Of a stretch of 64,000 nucleotides of DNA, positions 1 through 9,232 are shown in pieces. This DNA comes from Actinomadura nitritigenes (GTDB taxonomy: Bacteria; Actinomycetota; Actinomycetes; Streptosporangiales; Streptosporangiaceae): positions 62,001 through 126,000 of the forward strand of contig NZ_JAGEOK010000022.1 of assembly GCF_017573545.1 (NCBI RefSeq), read 5' to 3'. Numbering within the stretch: the first letter of the stretch is position 1; each line of letters begins with the position of its first letter. Under the pieces are notes generated by a model. The model ran no database searches, was not told where the DNA came from, and was given only the letters and a program-made list of their open reading frames with translations. A program made the translations under genes and the position numbers.

Positions 1-1136
1 CCGCGCTCGGCTCGCTGGAGATCATCGTCGCCGTGACGGACGAGACGGCCGCCGCGTCGGTGCGGGACGCGATCGCCGAGCGCGACCTCGGCGGCCGGGC
101 CCGCGTCGCGCTGCTGCCGGAGCGGTTCGTCACCGGCGAGAGCGGGGCGCTGGTGCGCGGCATCAACGGCAAGCGCCCGATCCCGCCCGGCCGCAAGGGC
201 CGCGCCTCGTCCCGCGGGGTGGACGGCCTGCCCACGCTGCTGTCCAACGCCGAGACCTACGCCCAGCTGGCCGTGCTCGCCGGGCTCGGCCCCGCCGGAT
301 ACCGGAAGGTCGGGACCCGCGACGAGCCCGGCACGGTGCTGCTGACCGTGACCGGCTCGGCCCGCTTCCCGGCCGTGGTGGAGACGCCCGCCGGGGCGCC
401 GCTCGGCCACCTGCTCGACCTGTGCGGCGCGCGGGCGGGCGAGGGAGTCCTGGTCGGCGGGTACCACGGCGCCTGGCTGAAGGGCGAGGTGGCGACCCGC
501 ACCGTGGTGTCGCGAGCCGGGCTCGCGGCGGCGGGCGGCGCGCTCGGCGCCGGGATCGTCATGCCGATCGGGCGCGGCACCTGCCCGCTCGGCGAGTGCG
601 CGCGCGTCGCCGGGTACCTGGCCGCCGAGTCGGCCGGGCAGTGCGGGCCGTGCCGGCTCGGGCTGCCCGACGTCGCCGGCGCGCTCGCCGACATCGCCGC
701 CGGGCGGGGCGTCGCGGCCGCCTGCGAGGCCGTCCGCCGCGCCGTGGGGATGGTCGTCGGCCGCGGCGCGTGCGCCCACCCCGACGGCACCGCCCGGTTC
801 GTGCTGTCCGCGCTGGAGGTCTTCGCGGACGACCTCGCCCGGCACGCCTCCGGCGGCGGCTGCGGACGGCCCGTCCTCGGAGTGCTGCCCGCCGAGGCGG
901 AGGCGGCCGAGCTGCGGCTGGAGGTCGACTGGAGCCGCTGCGACGGCCACGGCCTGTGCGCCGACGTGCTGCGCGGCACCGTCCGGATGGACGAGTACAG
1001 CTACCCGGTGATCCCCACCGAGCCCATCCCGGCACGGCTGGAGGCCGACGCGCGGCGCGCCGTCGCCATCTGCCCCGGCCTCGCCCTGCGCCTCGTCCCG
1101 CGCACGCCCCACGAGAAGGCGGGCCGGGCCTCCTAG
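1..1136 (+). CDS. NuoF-like (SLBB) flavin/Fe-S oxidoreductase subunit fused to a C-terminal ferredoxin, 5' truncated
   Basis: The reading frame is open to the left edge, so the N-terminus lies outside the window; the GTG at 33 is internal. The visible part covers the C-terminal half of a Complex I 51-kDa (NuoF)-type protein: LLSNAETYA, an SLBB-like segment (TPAGAPLGHLLDLCGARAG) and the region that normally carries cluster N3. Here the usual ESCGxCxPCR motif reads ESAGQCGPCR, so the first cysteine is missing, while CPLGEC and a distal CAHPDG remain. The last 70 residues form a small ferredoxin with CDGHGLC and a later CPG, as in 3Fe-4S ferredoxins of actinomycetes. No other nuo gene follows, so a stand-alone electron-transfer flavoprotein is more likely than respiratory Complex I. 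Confidence 0.8.
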   Translation, partial: ALGSLEIIVAVTDETAAASVRDAIAERDLGGRARVALLPERFVTGESGALVRGINGKRPIPPGRKGRASSRGVDGLPTLLSNAETYAQLAVLAGLGPAGYRKVGTRDEPGTVLLTVTGSARFPAVVETPAGAPLGHLLDLCGARAGEGVLVGGYHGAWLKGEVATRTVVSRAGLAAAGGALGAGIVMPIGRGTCPLGECARVAGYLAAESAGQCGPCRLGLPDVAGALADIAAGRGVAAACEAVRRAVGMVVGRGACAHPDGTARFVLSALEVFADDLARHASGGGCGRPVLGVLPAEAEAAELRLEVDWSRCDGHGLCADVLRGTVRMDEYSYPVIPTEPIPARLEADARRAVAICPGLALRLVPRTPHEKAGRAS

Positions 1137-1270
1137 CGGCGCAGGAATGCCGGGCGGGCCGGCAGGCGTTGTACCCGGCGCGCCCGATGGAAAATGGATC
1201 GCCCGGCGCGGGCGGTTCCGGCTACGGTGCGGAGGTTTGAGGGTGAGCGGGGCCTGCCGGCCTGGAACCC

Positions 1271-1276
1271 TATCCT
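1271..1276 (+). promoter_or_regulatory. Candidate -10 box for a leaderless hrpA transcript
   Basis: TATCCT lies 5 nt before the ATG at 1282. A TANNNT box this close to an ATG, with no Shine-Dalgarno sequence, is the usual picture of a leaderless actinobacterial gene. No convincing -35 hexamer is visible at 17 nt. Confidence 0.45.
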
Positions 1277-1281
1277 TGTCG

Positions 1282-4200
1282 ATGGTTATGAGGACGCCTG
1301 TGAGATCGCCGCTCGCCGACCTGCGCGCGCGCCTGCCCGAGCTGATGCTGCGCGACCAGCACCGGCTCGGCCGCCGTATCGACGGCACCCAGAGGATGCG
1401 GGACGCGGCGCGGCGCGCGAAGGTCGCCGAGGAGATCGCCGCCGACGTCGAGGCCGCCGAACGGCGGGTCGAGCGGCGGCGCCTCGCCGTGCCCGCGATC
1501 ACGTACCCGGCGGAGCTGCCGGTCGCGCAGAAGAAGGACGACATCCTCGCCGCGGTCCGCGACCACCAGGTCGTGATCGTCGCGGGCGAGACCGGGTCCG
1601 GCAAGACCACCCAGATCCCGAAGATCTGCCTGGAGCTCGGCCGCGGCGTGCTCGGCTCGATCGGCCACACCCAGCCGCGCCGGCTCGCCGCCCGCACCGT
1701 CGCCGACCGGATCGCCGAGGAGCTCGGCACCGAGCTCGGCGACACCGTCGGCTACAAGGTCCGCTTCACCGACAGGTCCAGCGACGACACGCTGGTGAAG
1801 CTGATGACCGACGGCATCCTGCTCGCCGAGATCCAGACCGACCGGCTGCTGCGCCAGTACGACACGCTGATCATCGACGAGGCGCACGAGCGCAGCCTGA
1901 ACATCGACTTCCTGCTCGGCTACGTGAAGGAGATCCTGCCGCGGCGTCCCGACCTCAAGGTGATCATCACCTCGGCGACGATCGACCCCGAACGGTTCTC
2001 CCGGCACTTCGGCGACGCCCCGATCGTCGAGGTGTCCGGCCGGACCTATCCGGTGGAGGTGCGGTACCGGCCCGTCGCCGACCCCGACGATCCGTCCGCC
2101 GACCCCGACCGCGACCAGATCCAGGCGATCATCGACGCGGTCGACGAGCTGGGCCGCGAGGCGCCCGGCGACGTGCTGGTCTTCCTCAGCGGCGAGCGGG
2201 AGATCCGCGACACCGCCGACGCGCTGACCAAGCACTTCACCCGTCAGAGGACCGCGACCGAGGTGCTGCCGCTGTACGCGCGGCTGTCGGCCGCCGAGCA
2301 GCACCGCGTGTTCCAGGCGCACCGCGGGCGGCGCGTCGTCCTCGCGACGAACGTCGCCGAGACGTCGCTGACCGTCCCCGGCATCAAGTACGTCGTCGAC
2401 CCGGGCACCGCCCGCATCTCCCGCTACAGCCACCGGCTGAAGGTGCAGCGGCTCCCGATCGAGCCGGTCTCGCAGGCGTCGGCGAACCAGCGCAAGGGGC
2501 GCTGCGGCCGCGTGTCCGAGGGCGTGTGCATCCGGCTGTACTCCGAGGAGGACTTCGAGTCGCGGCCCGAGTTCACCGACCCGGAGATCCTGCGGACGAA
2601 CCTCGCCTCCGTCATCCTGCAGATGACGGCGCTCGGACTCGGCGACATCTCCGCGTTCCCGTTCGTGGAGCCGCCGGACCGCCGCAACGTCAAGGCGGGC
2701 GTCGACCTGCTGCACGAGCTCGGCGCCATCGACCCCGCCGAGAAGGACCCGCGCAAGCGGCTCACCCCGCTCGGCCGCCGGCTCGCGCAGCTGCCCGTCG
2801 ACCCGCGGCTCGCCCGCATGGTGCTGGAGGCCGATCGCAACGGGTGCGTCCGCGAGGTCCTCGTCATCGCCGCCGCGCTGTCGATCCAGGACCCGCGCGA
2901 GCGCCCCGCCGAGCACCAGCAGGCCGCCGACGACAAGCACCGCCGGTTCGCCGACCCCACGTCCGACTTCCTGGCGTACCTGAACCTGTGGAACTACCTG
3001 CGCGAGCAGCAGAAGGAGCTGTCGGGCAGCGCGTTCCGCCGCATGTGCAAGAACGAGTTCCTGCACTTCCTGCGCGTCCGCGAGTGGCAGGACCTGCACG
3101 GCCAGCTCAAGCAGGTCGCCAAGTCGCTGGGCGTCACGCTCAACACCGCCGACGCCCCGCCCGACCGCATCCACGTCTCCCTGCTCGCCGGCCTCCTCTC
3201 GCACATCGGGCTGATCGACACGGCAGGTCGGTCGGGGTCGGTCGGTCGGGGAGATGCCGAGAAGAAGGAGAAGGACAGGCCGCGCCGCGGGCAGGAGTAC
3301 CTTGGCGCGCGAGGCGCTAAGTTCGCCGTGTTCCCGGGGTCGGCGCTGTTCAGGAAGCCGCCGCGCTGGGTGATGTCGGCGGAGCTGGTCGAGACGTCCC
3401 GGCTCTGGGGGCGCGTCAACGCCAGGATCGAGCCGGACTGGATCGAGCCGCTGGCGGAGCACCTCGTCAAGCGCAACTACAGCGAACCGCACTGGTCGAA
3501 GAAGCAGGCCGCCGTCATGGCGCACGAGAAGGTCACCCTCTACGGGGTGCCGATCGTCGCCGACCGGCGCGTCAACTACGGCTCCATCGACCCTGCGCTG
3601 TCTCGCGAGCTCTTCATCCGGCACGCGCTCGTCGAGGGCGACTGGGAGACCCACCACGAGTTCTTCCACGCCAACCGGGCCCTCCTCGACGAGGTGGAGG
3701 AGCTGGAGCACCGCGCCCGCCGCCGCGACATCCTCGTGGACGACGAGACGCTCTTCGACTTCTACGACGCGCGGATCCCCGAGGACGTCGTCTCCGGGCG
3801 GCACTTCGACGCGTGGTGGAAGAGGGCGCGACGCTCGGACCCCGACCTGCTCGGGTTCGAGAAGTCGATGCTCATCAACGAGACCGCCGGCGGCGTCAGC
3901 GAGGCCGACTACCCGGACGTGTGGAAGCAGGGGCCGCTGCGGCTCCGGCTGACCTACCAGTTCGAGCCGGGCGCCGACGCCGACGGCGTCACCGTCCACG
4001 TCCCCGTCCAGGTCCTCAACCAGGTCCGCCCGGACGGGTTCGAATGGCAGGTTCCCGGCCTGCGCACCGAACTGGTCACCGAGCTGATCCGGTCGCTGCC
4101 GAAGCAGCTGCGCGTCAACTTCGTCCCGGCGCCCGACTACGCCCGCAAGGTCCTCGACCGCGTCGCGCCGCGCTCCGAGCCGCTGCTGGACGCGCTGGAG

Positions 4201-5262
4201 CGGGAGCTGACCGCGATGACGGGCGTCCCCGTCGCGCGGGAGGCGTGGGACGCCTCGCGGCTGCCCGCGCACCTGCGCATCACCTTCCGCGTCGTCGACG
4301 ACCGGGGCCGCGCCCTCGGCGAGGGCACCGACCTCGACGAGCTGAAACGCCGGCTCGCCGGCAAGGTGCGCGGGACGCTGGCGAAGGCCGCGTCGAACGT
4401 GGAGCGGTCCGGTCTCACCGAGTGGACGATCGGCGAGCTGCCCCGCACCTACGAGCGGCGGCAGGCCGGATACGACGTGAAGGCGTACCCGGCGCTGACC
4501 GACGAGGGCGACGGCGTCGCCGTCCGCATGTACGAGACCGAGGCCGAGCAGCGCCGCGCCATGTGGCTCGGCACGCGCCGCCTCATCCTGCTGAACGCGC
4601 CGTCCCCGGTGAAGCTCATCCAGGGCCGCCTGACCAACAAGGGCAAGCTGGCGCTCAGCCACAACCCGCACGGTTCGGTCGCGGCGCTGTTCGACGACTG
4701 CGTCACCGCCGCCGCCGACCGGCTCATCGCCGAGGCGGGCGGGCCCGCGTGGGACGAGGCCGGGTTCCGCGCGCTGTACGACCGGGTCCGCGCCGACCTC
4801 CACGACGCCACCGCGCAGGTCGTCGGGCTCGTCGAGCGGATCCTCGCCGAGTCCCACGAGCTGGACCGGCGGCTGCGCGGCACGGCCAGCCTCACCCTCG
4901 TCCCGGCGCTGACCGACATACGCGGGCACCTGGCGAAGCTGATCCACCCCGGGTTCGTCACCGAGACGGGCTGGGCGCGGCTCGCCGACCTGCCCCGCTA
5001 CCTGCGCGCGTTGCAGATCCGGCTCGACAAGCTCCCCGAGAACCCGGGACGCGACCGGATGCTCGCACACCAGGTCGACGTGCTGGGGCAGGAGTACGAG
5101 CAGGCGCTCCGCCGGCTGCACCCGTCCCGCCGCGACGAGGAGCCGGCCCGGCAGATCCGCTGGATGCTGGAGGAACTGCGGGTCAGCCTGTTCGCCCAGC
5201 AGCTCGGCACCCGGTTCCCTGTGTCCGACAAGCGCATCCGCAAGGCCATGGCGCAGCTCTGA
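1282..5262 (+). CDS. hrpA: ATP-dependent RNA helicase HrpA (DEAH box)
   Basis: A cytoplasmic DEAH-box helicase of about 1326 aa, the usual length for actinobacterial HrpA, which unwinds or remodels RNA and mRNP/ribosome complexes. Visible motifs are Walker A GETGSGKTT (about residues 102-110), DEAH in IIDEAHERS (about 199), SAT in TSATIDPERFS, TNVAETSLTVPGIKYVVD (motif V region) and QRKGRCGRVSEGVCIRLY (motif VI). HA2 and OB-fold regions follow, then a long C-terminal region (DUF3418-like) found in HrpA but not HrpB. The frame is open from 1147, but homologous sequence begins near LADLRARLPELM, and ATG 1282 (or 1288) follows a TATCCT box. A short linker with GRSGSVGRGDAEKKEKDR interrupts the middle. 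The downstream pip gene has its own promoter-like region. Confidence 0.95.
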   Translation: MVMRTPVRSPLADLRARLPELMLRDQHRLGRRIDGTQRMRDAARRAKVAEEIAADVEAAERRVERRRLAVPAITYPAELPVAQKKDDILAAVRDHQVVIVAGETGSGKTTQIPKICLELGRGVLGSIGHTQPRRLAARTVADRIAEELGTELGDTVGYKVRFTDRSSDDTLVKLMTDGILLAEIQTDRLLRQYDTLIIDEAHERSLNIDFLLGYVKEILPRRPDLKVIITSATIDPERFSRHFGDAPIVEVSGRTYPVEVRYRPVADPDDPSADPDRDQIQAIIDAVDELGREAPGDVLVFLSGEREIRDTADALTKHFTRQRTATEVLPLYARLSAAEQHRVFQAHRGRRVVLATNVAETSLTVPGIKYVVDPGTARISRYSHRLKVQRLPIEPVSQASANQRKGRCGRVSEGVCIRLYSEEDFESRPEFTDPEILRTNLASVILQMTALGLGDISAFPFVEPPDRRNVKAGVDLLHELGAIDPAEKDPRKRLTPLGRRLAQLPVDPRLARMVLEADRNGCVREVLVIAAALSIQDPRERPAEHQQAADDKHRRFADPTSDFLAYLNLWNYLREQQKELSGSAFRRMCKNEFLHFLRVREWQDLHGQLKQVAKSLGVTLNTADAPPDRIHVSLLAGLLSHIGLIDTAGRSGSVGRGDAEKKEKDRPRRGQEYLGARGAKFAVFPGSALFRKPPRWVMSAELVETSRLWGRVNARIEPDWIEPLAEHLVKRNYSEPHWSKKQAAVMAHEKVTLYGVPIVADRRVNYGSIDPALSRELFIRHALVEGDWETHHEFFHANRALLDEVEELEHRARRRDILVDDETLFDFYDARIPEDVVSGRHFDAWWKRARRSDPDLLGFEKSMLINETAGGVSEADYPDVWKQGPLRLRLTYQFEPGADADGVTVHVPVQVLNQVRPDGFEWQVPGLRTELVTELIRSLPKQLRVNFVPAPDYARKVLDRVAPRSEPLLDALERELTAMTGVPVAREAWDASRLPAHLRITFRVVDDRGRALGEGTDLDELKRRLAGKVRGTLAKAASNVERSGLTEWTIGELPRTYERRQAGYDVKAYPALTDEGDGVAVRMYETEAEQRRAMWLGTRRLILLNAPSPVKLIQGRLTNKGKLALSHNPHGSVAALFDDCVTAAADRLIAEAGGPAWDEAGFRALYDRVRADLHDATAQVVGLVERILAESHELDRRLRGTASLTLVPALTDIRGHLAKLIHPGFVTETGWARLADLPRYLRALQIRLDKLPENPGRDRMLAHQVDVLGQEYEQALRRLHPSRRDEEPARQIRWMLEELRVSLFAQQLGTRFPVSDKRIRKAMAQL

Positions 5263-5286
5263 CGGCCGCGCCGGCCGGCGGCCGGA

Positions 5287-5304
5287 GTGTCCCAAGTGGG
5301 ACAC
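5287..5304. promoter_or_regulatory. Perfect inverted repeat between hrpA and pip
   Basis: GTGTCCCA and TGGGACAC flank a 2-nt AG spacer, 24 nt after the hrpA stop and 33 nt before the pip ATG. With a 2-nt spacer it is better read as a protein-binding operator than as a terminator, which would need a larger loop and a T-run. Confidence 0.4.
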
Positions 5305-5337
5305 GGCATGATCAACCGTCGTGTACTACTGGGAATC

Positions 5338-6297
5338 ATGGGATTGAGGGAGTTCTACCCGCCGATCGAGCCCCACGACTCCGGCCTGCTGGACGTCGGC
5401 GACGGGAACCGGATTCACTGGGAGGTCTGCGGGAACCCGGACGGCAAGCCCGCGGTGTTCCTGCACGGCGGGCCCGGAGGCGGCGTGCTCCCCGCGTTCC
5501 GGCGCTTCTTCGACCCCGCCGCGTACCGGATCGTCCTGTTCGACCAGCGCAACTGCGGCCGGAGCCGCCCGCACGCCGGAGACCCCGGCGTCTCCCTCGA
5601 GCACAACACGACTCCGCACCTGGTCGCCGACATCGAGCGGCTGCGCGAGCACCTGTCGATCGACCGGTGGCTGGTGTTCGGCGGCAGCTGGGGGAGCACC
5701 CTCGCGCTCGCCTACGCGCAGGCGCATCCGGAGCGCGTCACGGAGATGGTGCTGCGCGGCGTCTACCTCGTCCGCCCGTCCGACGAGGCGTGGGGGTTCA
5801 CTCCGACCGGCGCGGCCCACCTGTTCCCGGCCGAGTGGGCCGCGTTCCGCGACGCGATCCCGGCCGGCGAGCGGGACGACCTGGTCGCCGCCTACGGCCG
5901 CCGCATCGAGGACCCGGACCCGGCCGTCCACGTGCCGGCGGCGCGGGCGTGGATGGCGTGGGAGCTGTGCGCCAACACGCTGCTGCCCGTCCCGGCGCCC
6001 GACCTCGGCGACCCCGCCGTCCTCGCGTTCGCCCGCATCACCCACCGCTACATCGCCGCCGGCGGCTTCCTGCCCGAGGGCGGCCTGCTCGCGGGCGTCG
6101 ACCGGATCCGGCACCTTCCCGCCGTGATCGTCAACGGCCGCTACGACATGAAGACCCCGCCGGACCAGGCGTGGGACCTGCACCTCGCCTGGCCCGAGGC
6201 GGAGTTCCACATCGTGGAGGACGCGGGGCACGGCGGTTCCGAACCGGGCACCCTGGACCGGCTCATCGAGGCGACCGACCGGTTCGCCGCGCGGTGA
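5338..6297 (+). CDS. pip: Proline iminopeptidase (peptidase family S33)
   Basis: Alpha/beta-hydrolase of 319 aa that removes N-terminal proline from peptides in the cytoplasm. HGGPGGG (residues 43-49) is the family's oxyanion-hole motif, GGSWGS carries the nucleophile Ser117, and the C-terminal EDAGHGG supplies the catalytic His. DQRNCGRSRPH and LEHNTTPHLVADIERLREHL are characteristic of bacterial Pip rather than other S33 enzymes. The frame is open from 5287, but the family starts at MGLREFYPPIEPHDSG, so ATG 5338 is chosen. A short TACTAC sequence precedes it. The gene is single, between hrpA and the coiled-coil gene. Confidence 0.93.
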   Translation: MGLREFYPPIEPHDSGLLDVGDGNRIHWEVCGNPDGKPAVFLHGGPGGGVLPAFRRFFDPAAYRIVLFDQRNCGRSRPHAGDPGVSLEHNTTPHLVADIERLREHLSIDRWLVFGGSWGSTLALAYAQAHPERVTEMVLRGVYLVRPSDEAWGFTPTGAAHLFPAEWAAFRDAIPAGERDDLVAAYGRRIEDPDPAVHVPAARAWMAWELCANTLLPVPAPDLGDPAVLAFARITHRYIAAGGFLPEGGLLAGVDRIRHLPAVIVNGRYDMKTPPDQAWDLHLAWPEAEFHIVEDAGHGGSEPGTLDRLIEATDRFAAR

Positions 6298-6384
6298 CGC
6301 CCCGCTGGTTCTACTCACTTCTCTACGACGTGGATGGCCCCACATCTACCTCGCAAGTCACTGCAGTACCGTGTACTAGTGCGT

Positions 6385-8082
6385 ATGGTTCATTCCATGC
6401 CTAACAGCGAAGAGCGCGACAATAGCGGCCCCGAGGGGACGGCCGCGGCTCCCCAGGGCGCGGTCTCCGAGGACGGGCGTCCGCAGGGCGCCGCGTCCGC
6501 CGCGGAGGGCGTGGGAGCCGGCGGGCAGGGCTCGTCAGGGCAGCAGGGGGCCCCGCGGCAGGGCACGCCGCAGCAGGGCGCGCCGGGGGCGCGCGACGAC
6601 ATCGTGGGCACCGGCGGCACCGAGACGGCGGTCGCGCGGATGGGCGACCCCGTGACGGTCTGGCCGTGCGCGAACTGCGGGCGTCCGGTCCCGCAGCCGG
6701 TCGGGGCCGTCCGCACCGTCCGGTACTGCCAGGACAACGACGGGGCCTGCGCCCGCGAGGCCCGCGACCGCCGCGAGCGGGGCCGGGACGCGCCCGGCCT
6801 CACCGGGCAGGTCGCCTCCGCCTGGGAGATGGTCGAGCGGCTGGAGAAGGCCGCGGACCTGCTCGCCGACTCGCTGACCTCCGAGCTGAGCGTCGCGGGC
6901 GTAGAGCGCCGGGTCGCCGAGGTGCGGGCCGAGGCCGCCCGCGAGCTGGCCATCGCGCAGAGCGAGCGGGACGCCTCGCAGCGCAAGGCGGAGGAGGCGT
7001 GGCAGGAGGCGACGTCCGCCCGGGGCCGCGCCGACAAGGCCGAGAAGGACGCCGCCGAGGCCCGCGAGGAGGCCCGGCTCGCGACCGCCAAGCGCGACGC
7101 CGCGCAGCAGGCGTGGGAGGAGGCGCACCAGATCGCGCAGCAGTCGATGACGGCGAAGCTCGCCGCCGAGAGCGAGCGCGACCGCGTCGCCGCCCGCGAG
7201 ACCGAGCTGCTCGCCGCGCTGGAGGCCGCCCGCGCCGAGCTGGTCGCTCTGCACGCCAAGCTCGCCGAGGCCGAGGGCGCCGCCGAGTCGCAGCGGGTCG
7301 AGGCCGCGGTCGCCAAGCAGGGCGCCGAGGACCTGCGCAACGCCATGCGCGACACCGAGGCGCAGCGGCAGCACGCGATGCAGGCCGCCAGCAAGGCCGA
7401 GGCGGAGCGCGCCGCCGCGCTGCGCGCGCAGTCGGAGGCCGAGGCGGAGGTCGTCCGCGCCAACGCCCGCGCCGAGGACGCCGCCAAGGAGCGCGACACC
7501 GCGCGGGCGCAGGCCGAGGCCGCCACCAGCGAGCGCGACGAGCTGAACGCCAAGATCAACGACCAGGCGGTGCAGCTGCGCCAGCTGTCGCAGTCGGTCG
7601 CCGAGCAGCAGGCCGCGCTGTCCGCACTCGCCGAGGAGCGCGACGCCGCCCGCGCCGAGGCCGACCGCGCGCGCCGCCAGATAGACCAGCTCACCCACAA
7701 CACGCTGTCGTCGAACATCCCGCCGGGCGGGCGGCTGTCCGGCGGCAGCCCGGTCCCGCCGCCGGGCTTCGCGAACGCCCCCGGCGGCGCGCAGCCGCCG
7801 CCGGTGTCGGCCGGCGCCGCCAACGGTTCCGGCTTCCCGCTCGGCGCGCCCGTTCCGCTCGGCGCGCCCGTTCCGCCCGTCCCGCCCGGGGCGCAGGGAC
7901 CGAACGGGACGCACGGCGGCCCGCCGCCCGGATCGTCCCAGTCGGGCGGGCACATGCTGCCGCCGCCCTCCGCCGCCGGCCCCCCGTCGCCCGCGGGCGG
8001 TCCCCCGGCGGGCGAGCCGCCCCTGCCGCGCCGGCCGCTGAACGGAGCCGACCGGGAGGACCCGCTGTTCACCGGCCCCTGA
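6385..8082 (+). CDS. Large Ala/Glu-rich coiled-coil protein with Cys-rich N-terminal module and Pro-rich tail
   Basis: No known family was recognised. Reading from the N-terminus of the ~565-aa product: a low-complexity Gly/Gln region with repeated QQGAP-type units; a compact Cys module WPCANCGRPVP...RYCQDNDGACAREARDRR (CxxC then C and C, zinc-ribbon-like); a coiled coil of more than 300 residues rich in A, E, R and K (about residues 145-440); and a Pro/Gly tail with repeats of PLGAPVP. There is no signal peptide or membrane span. The architecture suggests a DNA- or cytoskeleton-associated scaffold, but this is inference. ATG 6385 and ATG 6397 are both possible starts; a TACTAG box lies just upstream. 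The transcript converges with the small membrane-protein gene. Confidence 0.75.
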   Translation: MVHSMPNSEERDNSGPEGTAAAPQGAVSEDGRPQGAASAAEGVGAGGQGSSGQQGAPRQGTPQQGAPGARDDIVGTGGTETAVARMGDPVTVWPCANCGRPVPQPVGAVRTVRYCQDNDGACAREARDRRERGRDAPGLTGQVASAWEMVERLEKAADLLADSLTSELSVAGVERRVAEVRAEAARELAIAQSERDASQRKAEEAWQEATSARGRADKAEKDAAEAREEARLATAKRDAAQQAWEEAHQIAQQSMTAKLAAESERDRVAARETELLAALEAARAELVALHAKLAEAEGAAESQRVEAAVAKQGAEDLRNAMRDTEAQRQHAMQAASKAEAERAAALRAQSEAEAEVVRANARAEDAAKERDTARAQAEAATSERDELNAKINDQAVQLRQLSQSVAEQQAALSALAEERDAARAEADRARRQIDQLTHNTLSSNIPPGGRLSGGSPVPPPGFANAPGGAQPPPVSAGAANGSGFPLGAPVPLGAPVPPVPPGAQGPNGTHGGPPPGSSQSGGHMLPPPSAAGPPSPAGGPPAGEPPLPRRPLNGADREDPLFTGP

Positions 8083-8097
8083 CGGCCGGACGGCGGC

Positions 8098-8313
8098 TCA
8101 GCCGTACTTGACGACGATCACGAGGACGCACACCGCCCCCGCGACGATCATGGTGGCCTGGCCGCGCTCGCGCACCGCCGTCCGCCGGAGGCCGGCGACC
8201 CGCCGCCGGCTCAGCCGCATGTCGGACGCGGCGCGGCGGGCGCGCTCCCAGTGCCTGCCGGTGTACACCGCGAGCGCCGCCACCCCGAGGAGAAGTACGA
8301 CCGTTCCGCTCAT
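8098..8313 (-). CDS. Small membrane protein, 71 aa, two transmembrane segments
   Basis: Starts at MSGTVVLLLGVAALAVYTG. The ATG at 8313 is preceded by GGAGG at 8 nt spacing. One hydrophobic segment lies at residues 3-17 and a second at about 54-68 (ATMIVAGAVCVLVIVVKYG), joined by a strongly basic cytoplasmic loop (RHWERARRAASDMRLSRRR). No family was recognised. It ends 15 nt from the convergent coiled-coil gene. Confidence 0.6.
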   Translation of the reverse strand: MSGTVVLLLGVAALAVYTGRHWERARRAASDMRLSRRRVAGLRRTAVRERGQATMIVAGAVCVLVIVVKYG

Positions 8314-8457
8314 CTGACCCGCCTCCAGTCGCGGAAAGTCAGATTGAACAGCGTAACCGCGGTGCCGGACCATGTCGCATGACATATTTCCGGCGGTCAT
8401 GTGGAGACGGTCCGGCGGGCGGCGGTTCCGGATCAGCGGTCCGCCGCCCCCGCGGGG

Positions 8458-9165
8458 TCACCGTCCGAACCGCTCCGGGTCGATCTCGATCCAGATCTGC
8501 TCGGCGCGGCCGAGCAGCCGCCCGTCGGCGCCGTACAGCGCGGTCGCCGCATGCATCTTGCGGCCCTCCCGGCTGCGCGCCAGGCCCATCACCACGCACT
8601 CCTCGCCGGCCTCGGGCACGTCGGTGACCTGCGCGGTCATCGTGCCGAGCACGGCCGGACGGCCCGCCACGTCGAACGACCAGCCGCCGGGGCAGTCCAG
8701 CGCCGCCCACACCAGCGTCCGCTCCGGCACCCGGTCGGGCACCCACGGCGCCGCGACGGTGCCGTCGGCGACCTGCCCGGGCTCCAGCCGGAGCCCGTCG
8801 CCGGGCTCGCGCTCCGGCCCGCACACGAAGCAGCGCGGGAACGGATGGTTCTCGATCGTCCGGAACTTCTCGGCCGCCCGCCGCGCCTCCTCGAACGGGA
8901 CCGGCGGCACCGGCGGCACCACGATCGCCCCCGCGAGGGCCTCCGCGACGAGCGTCTCCCCGTCCCACATCCGCACGCTGTGCCCGCGCTCGTCCTCCAC
9001 GGTGACCGTCAGCTCGGTCTCCAGCGGTGGCGGCTGCCGCAGCGTCACCGTCACCGTGTCGATCGGCACCCGCCCCGCCAGCAGCCCCGCCGTGTACCCC
9101 CCGTTGCCCGACCCGTCCGGGCCGTGGAACCGCCTATCGATGATCACTGGGTCCCCCGCAATCAC
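8458..9165 (-). CDS. Hotdog-fold/thioesterase-like protein with internal CxxC motif
   Basis: A 235-aa protein resembling actinobacterial hypothetical proteins of the acyl-CoA thioesterase (hotdog) superfamily: GGYTAGLLAGRV near the N-terminus and LVWAALDCPGGWSF in the second half look like paired hotdog helices. Between them sits PFPRCFVCGPEREPGDGL, a conserved-looking CxxCG motif. Substrate unknown. The GTG at 9165 is taken as the start; a GTG at 9147 preceded by GGGGGA is an alternative. The gene stands alone, 67 nt from the next gene's stop. Confidence 0.65.
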   Translation of the reverse strand: MIAGDPVIIDRRFHGPDGSGNGGYTAGLLAGRVPIDTVTVTLRQPPPLETELTVTVEDERGHSVRMWDGETLVAEALAGAIVVPPVPPVPFEEARRAAEKFRTIENHPFPRCFVCGPEREPGDGLRLEPGQVADGTVAAPWVPDRVPERTLVWAALDCPGGWSFDVAGRPAVLGTMTAQVTDVPEAGEECVVMGLARSREGRKMHAATALYGADGRLLGRAEQIWIEIDPERFGR

Positions 9166-9232
9166 ATCCGCCGCACGAAAACGGCACCGATCATAATGAG
9201 CGGCACCGACATGCCGGGCCGTCGCCCCTGCT

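Noticed and set aside
1270..5304. 1344-codon open frame antisense to hrpA
   Set aside because: Its translation is repetitive Arg/Val/Asp/Gln sequence without domains, and it arises from the G/C-rich third positions of hrpA, whose motifs are complete.
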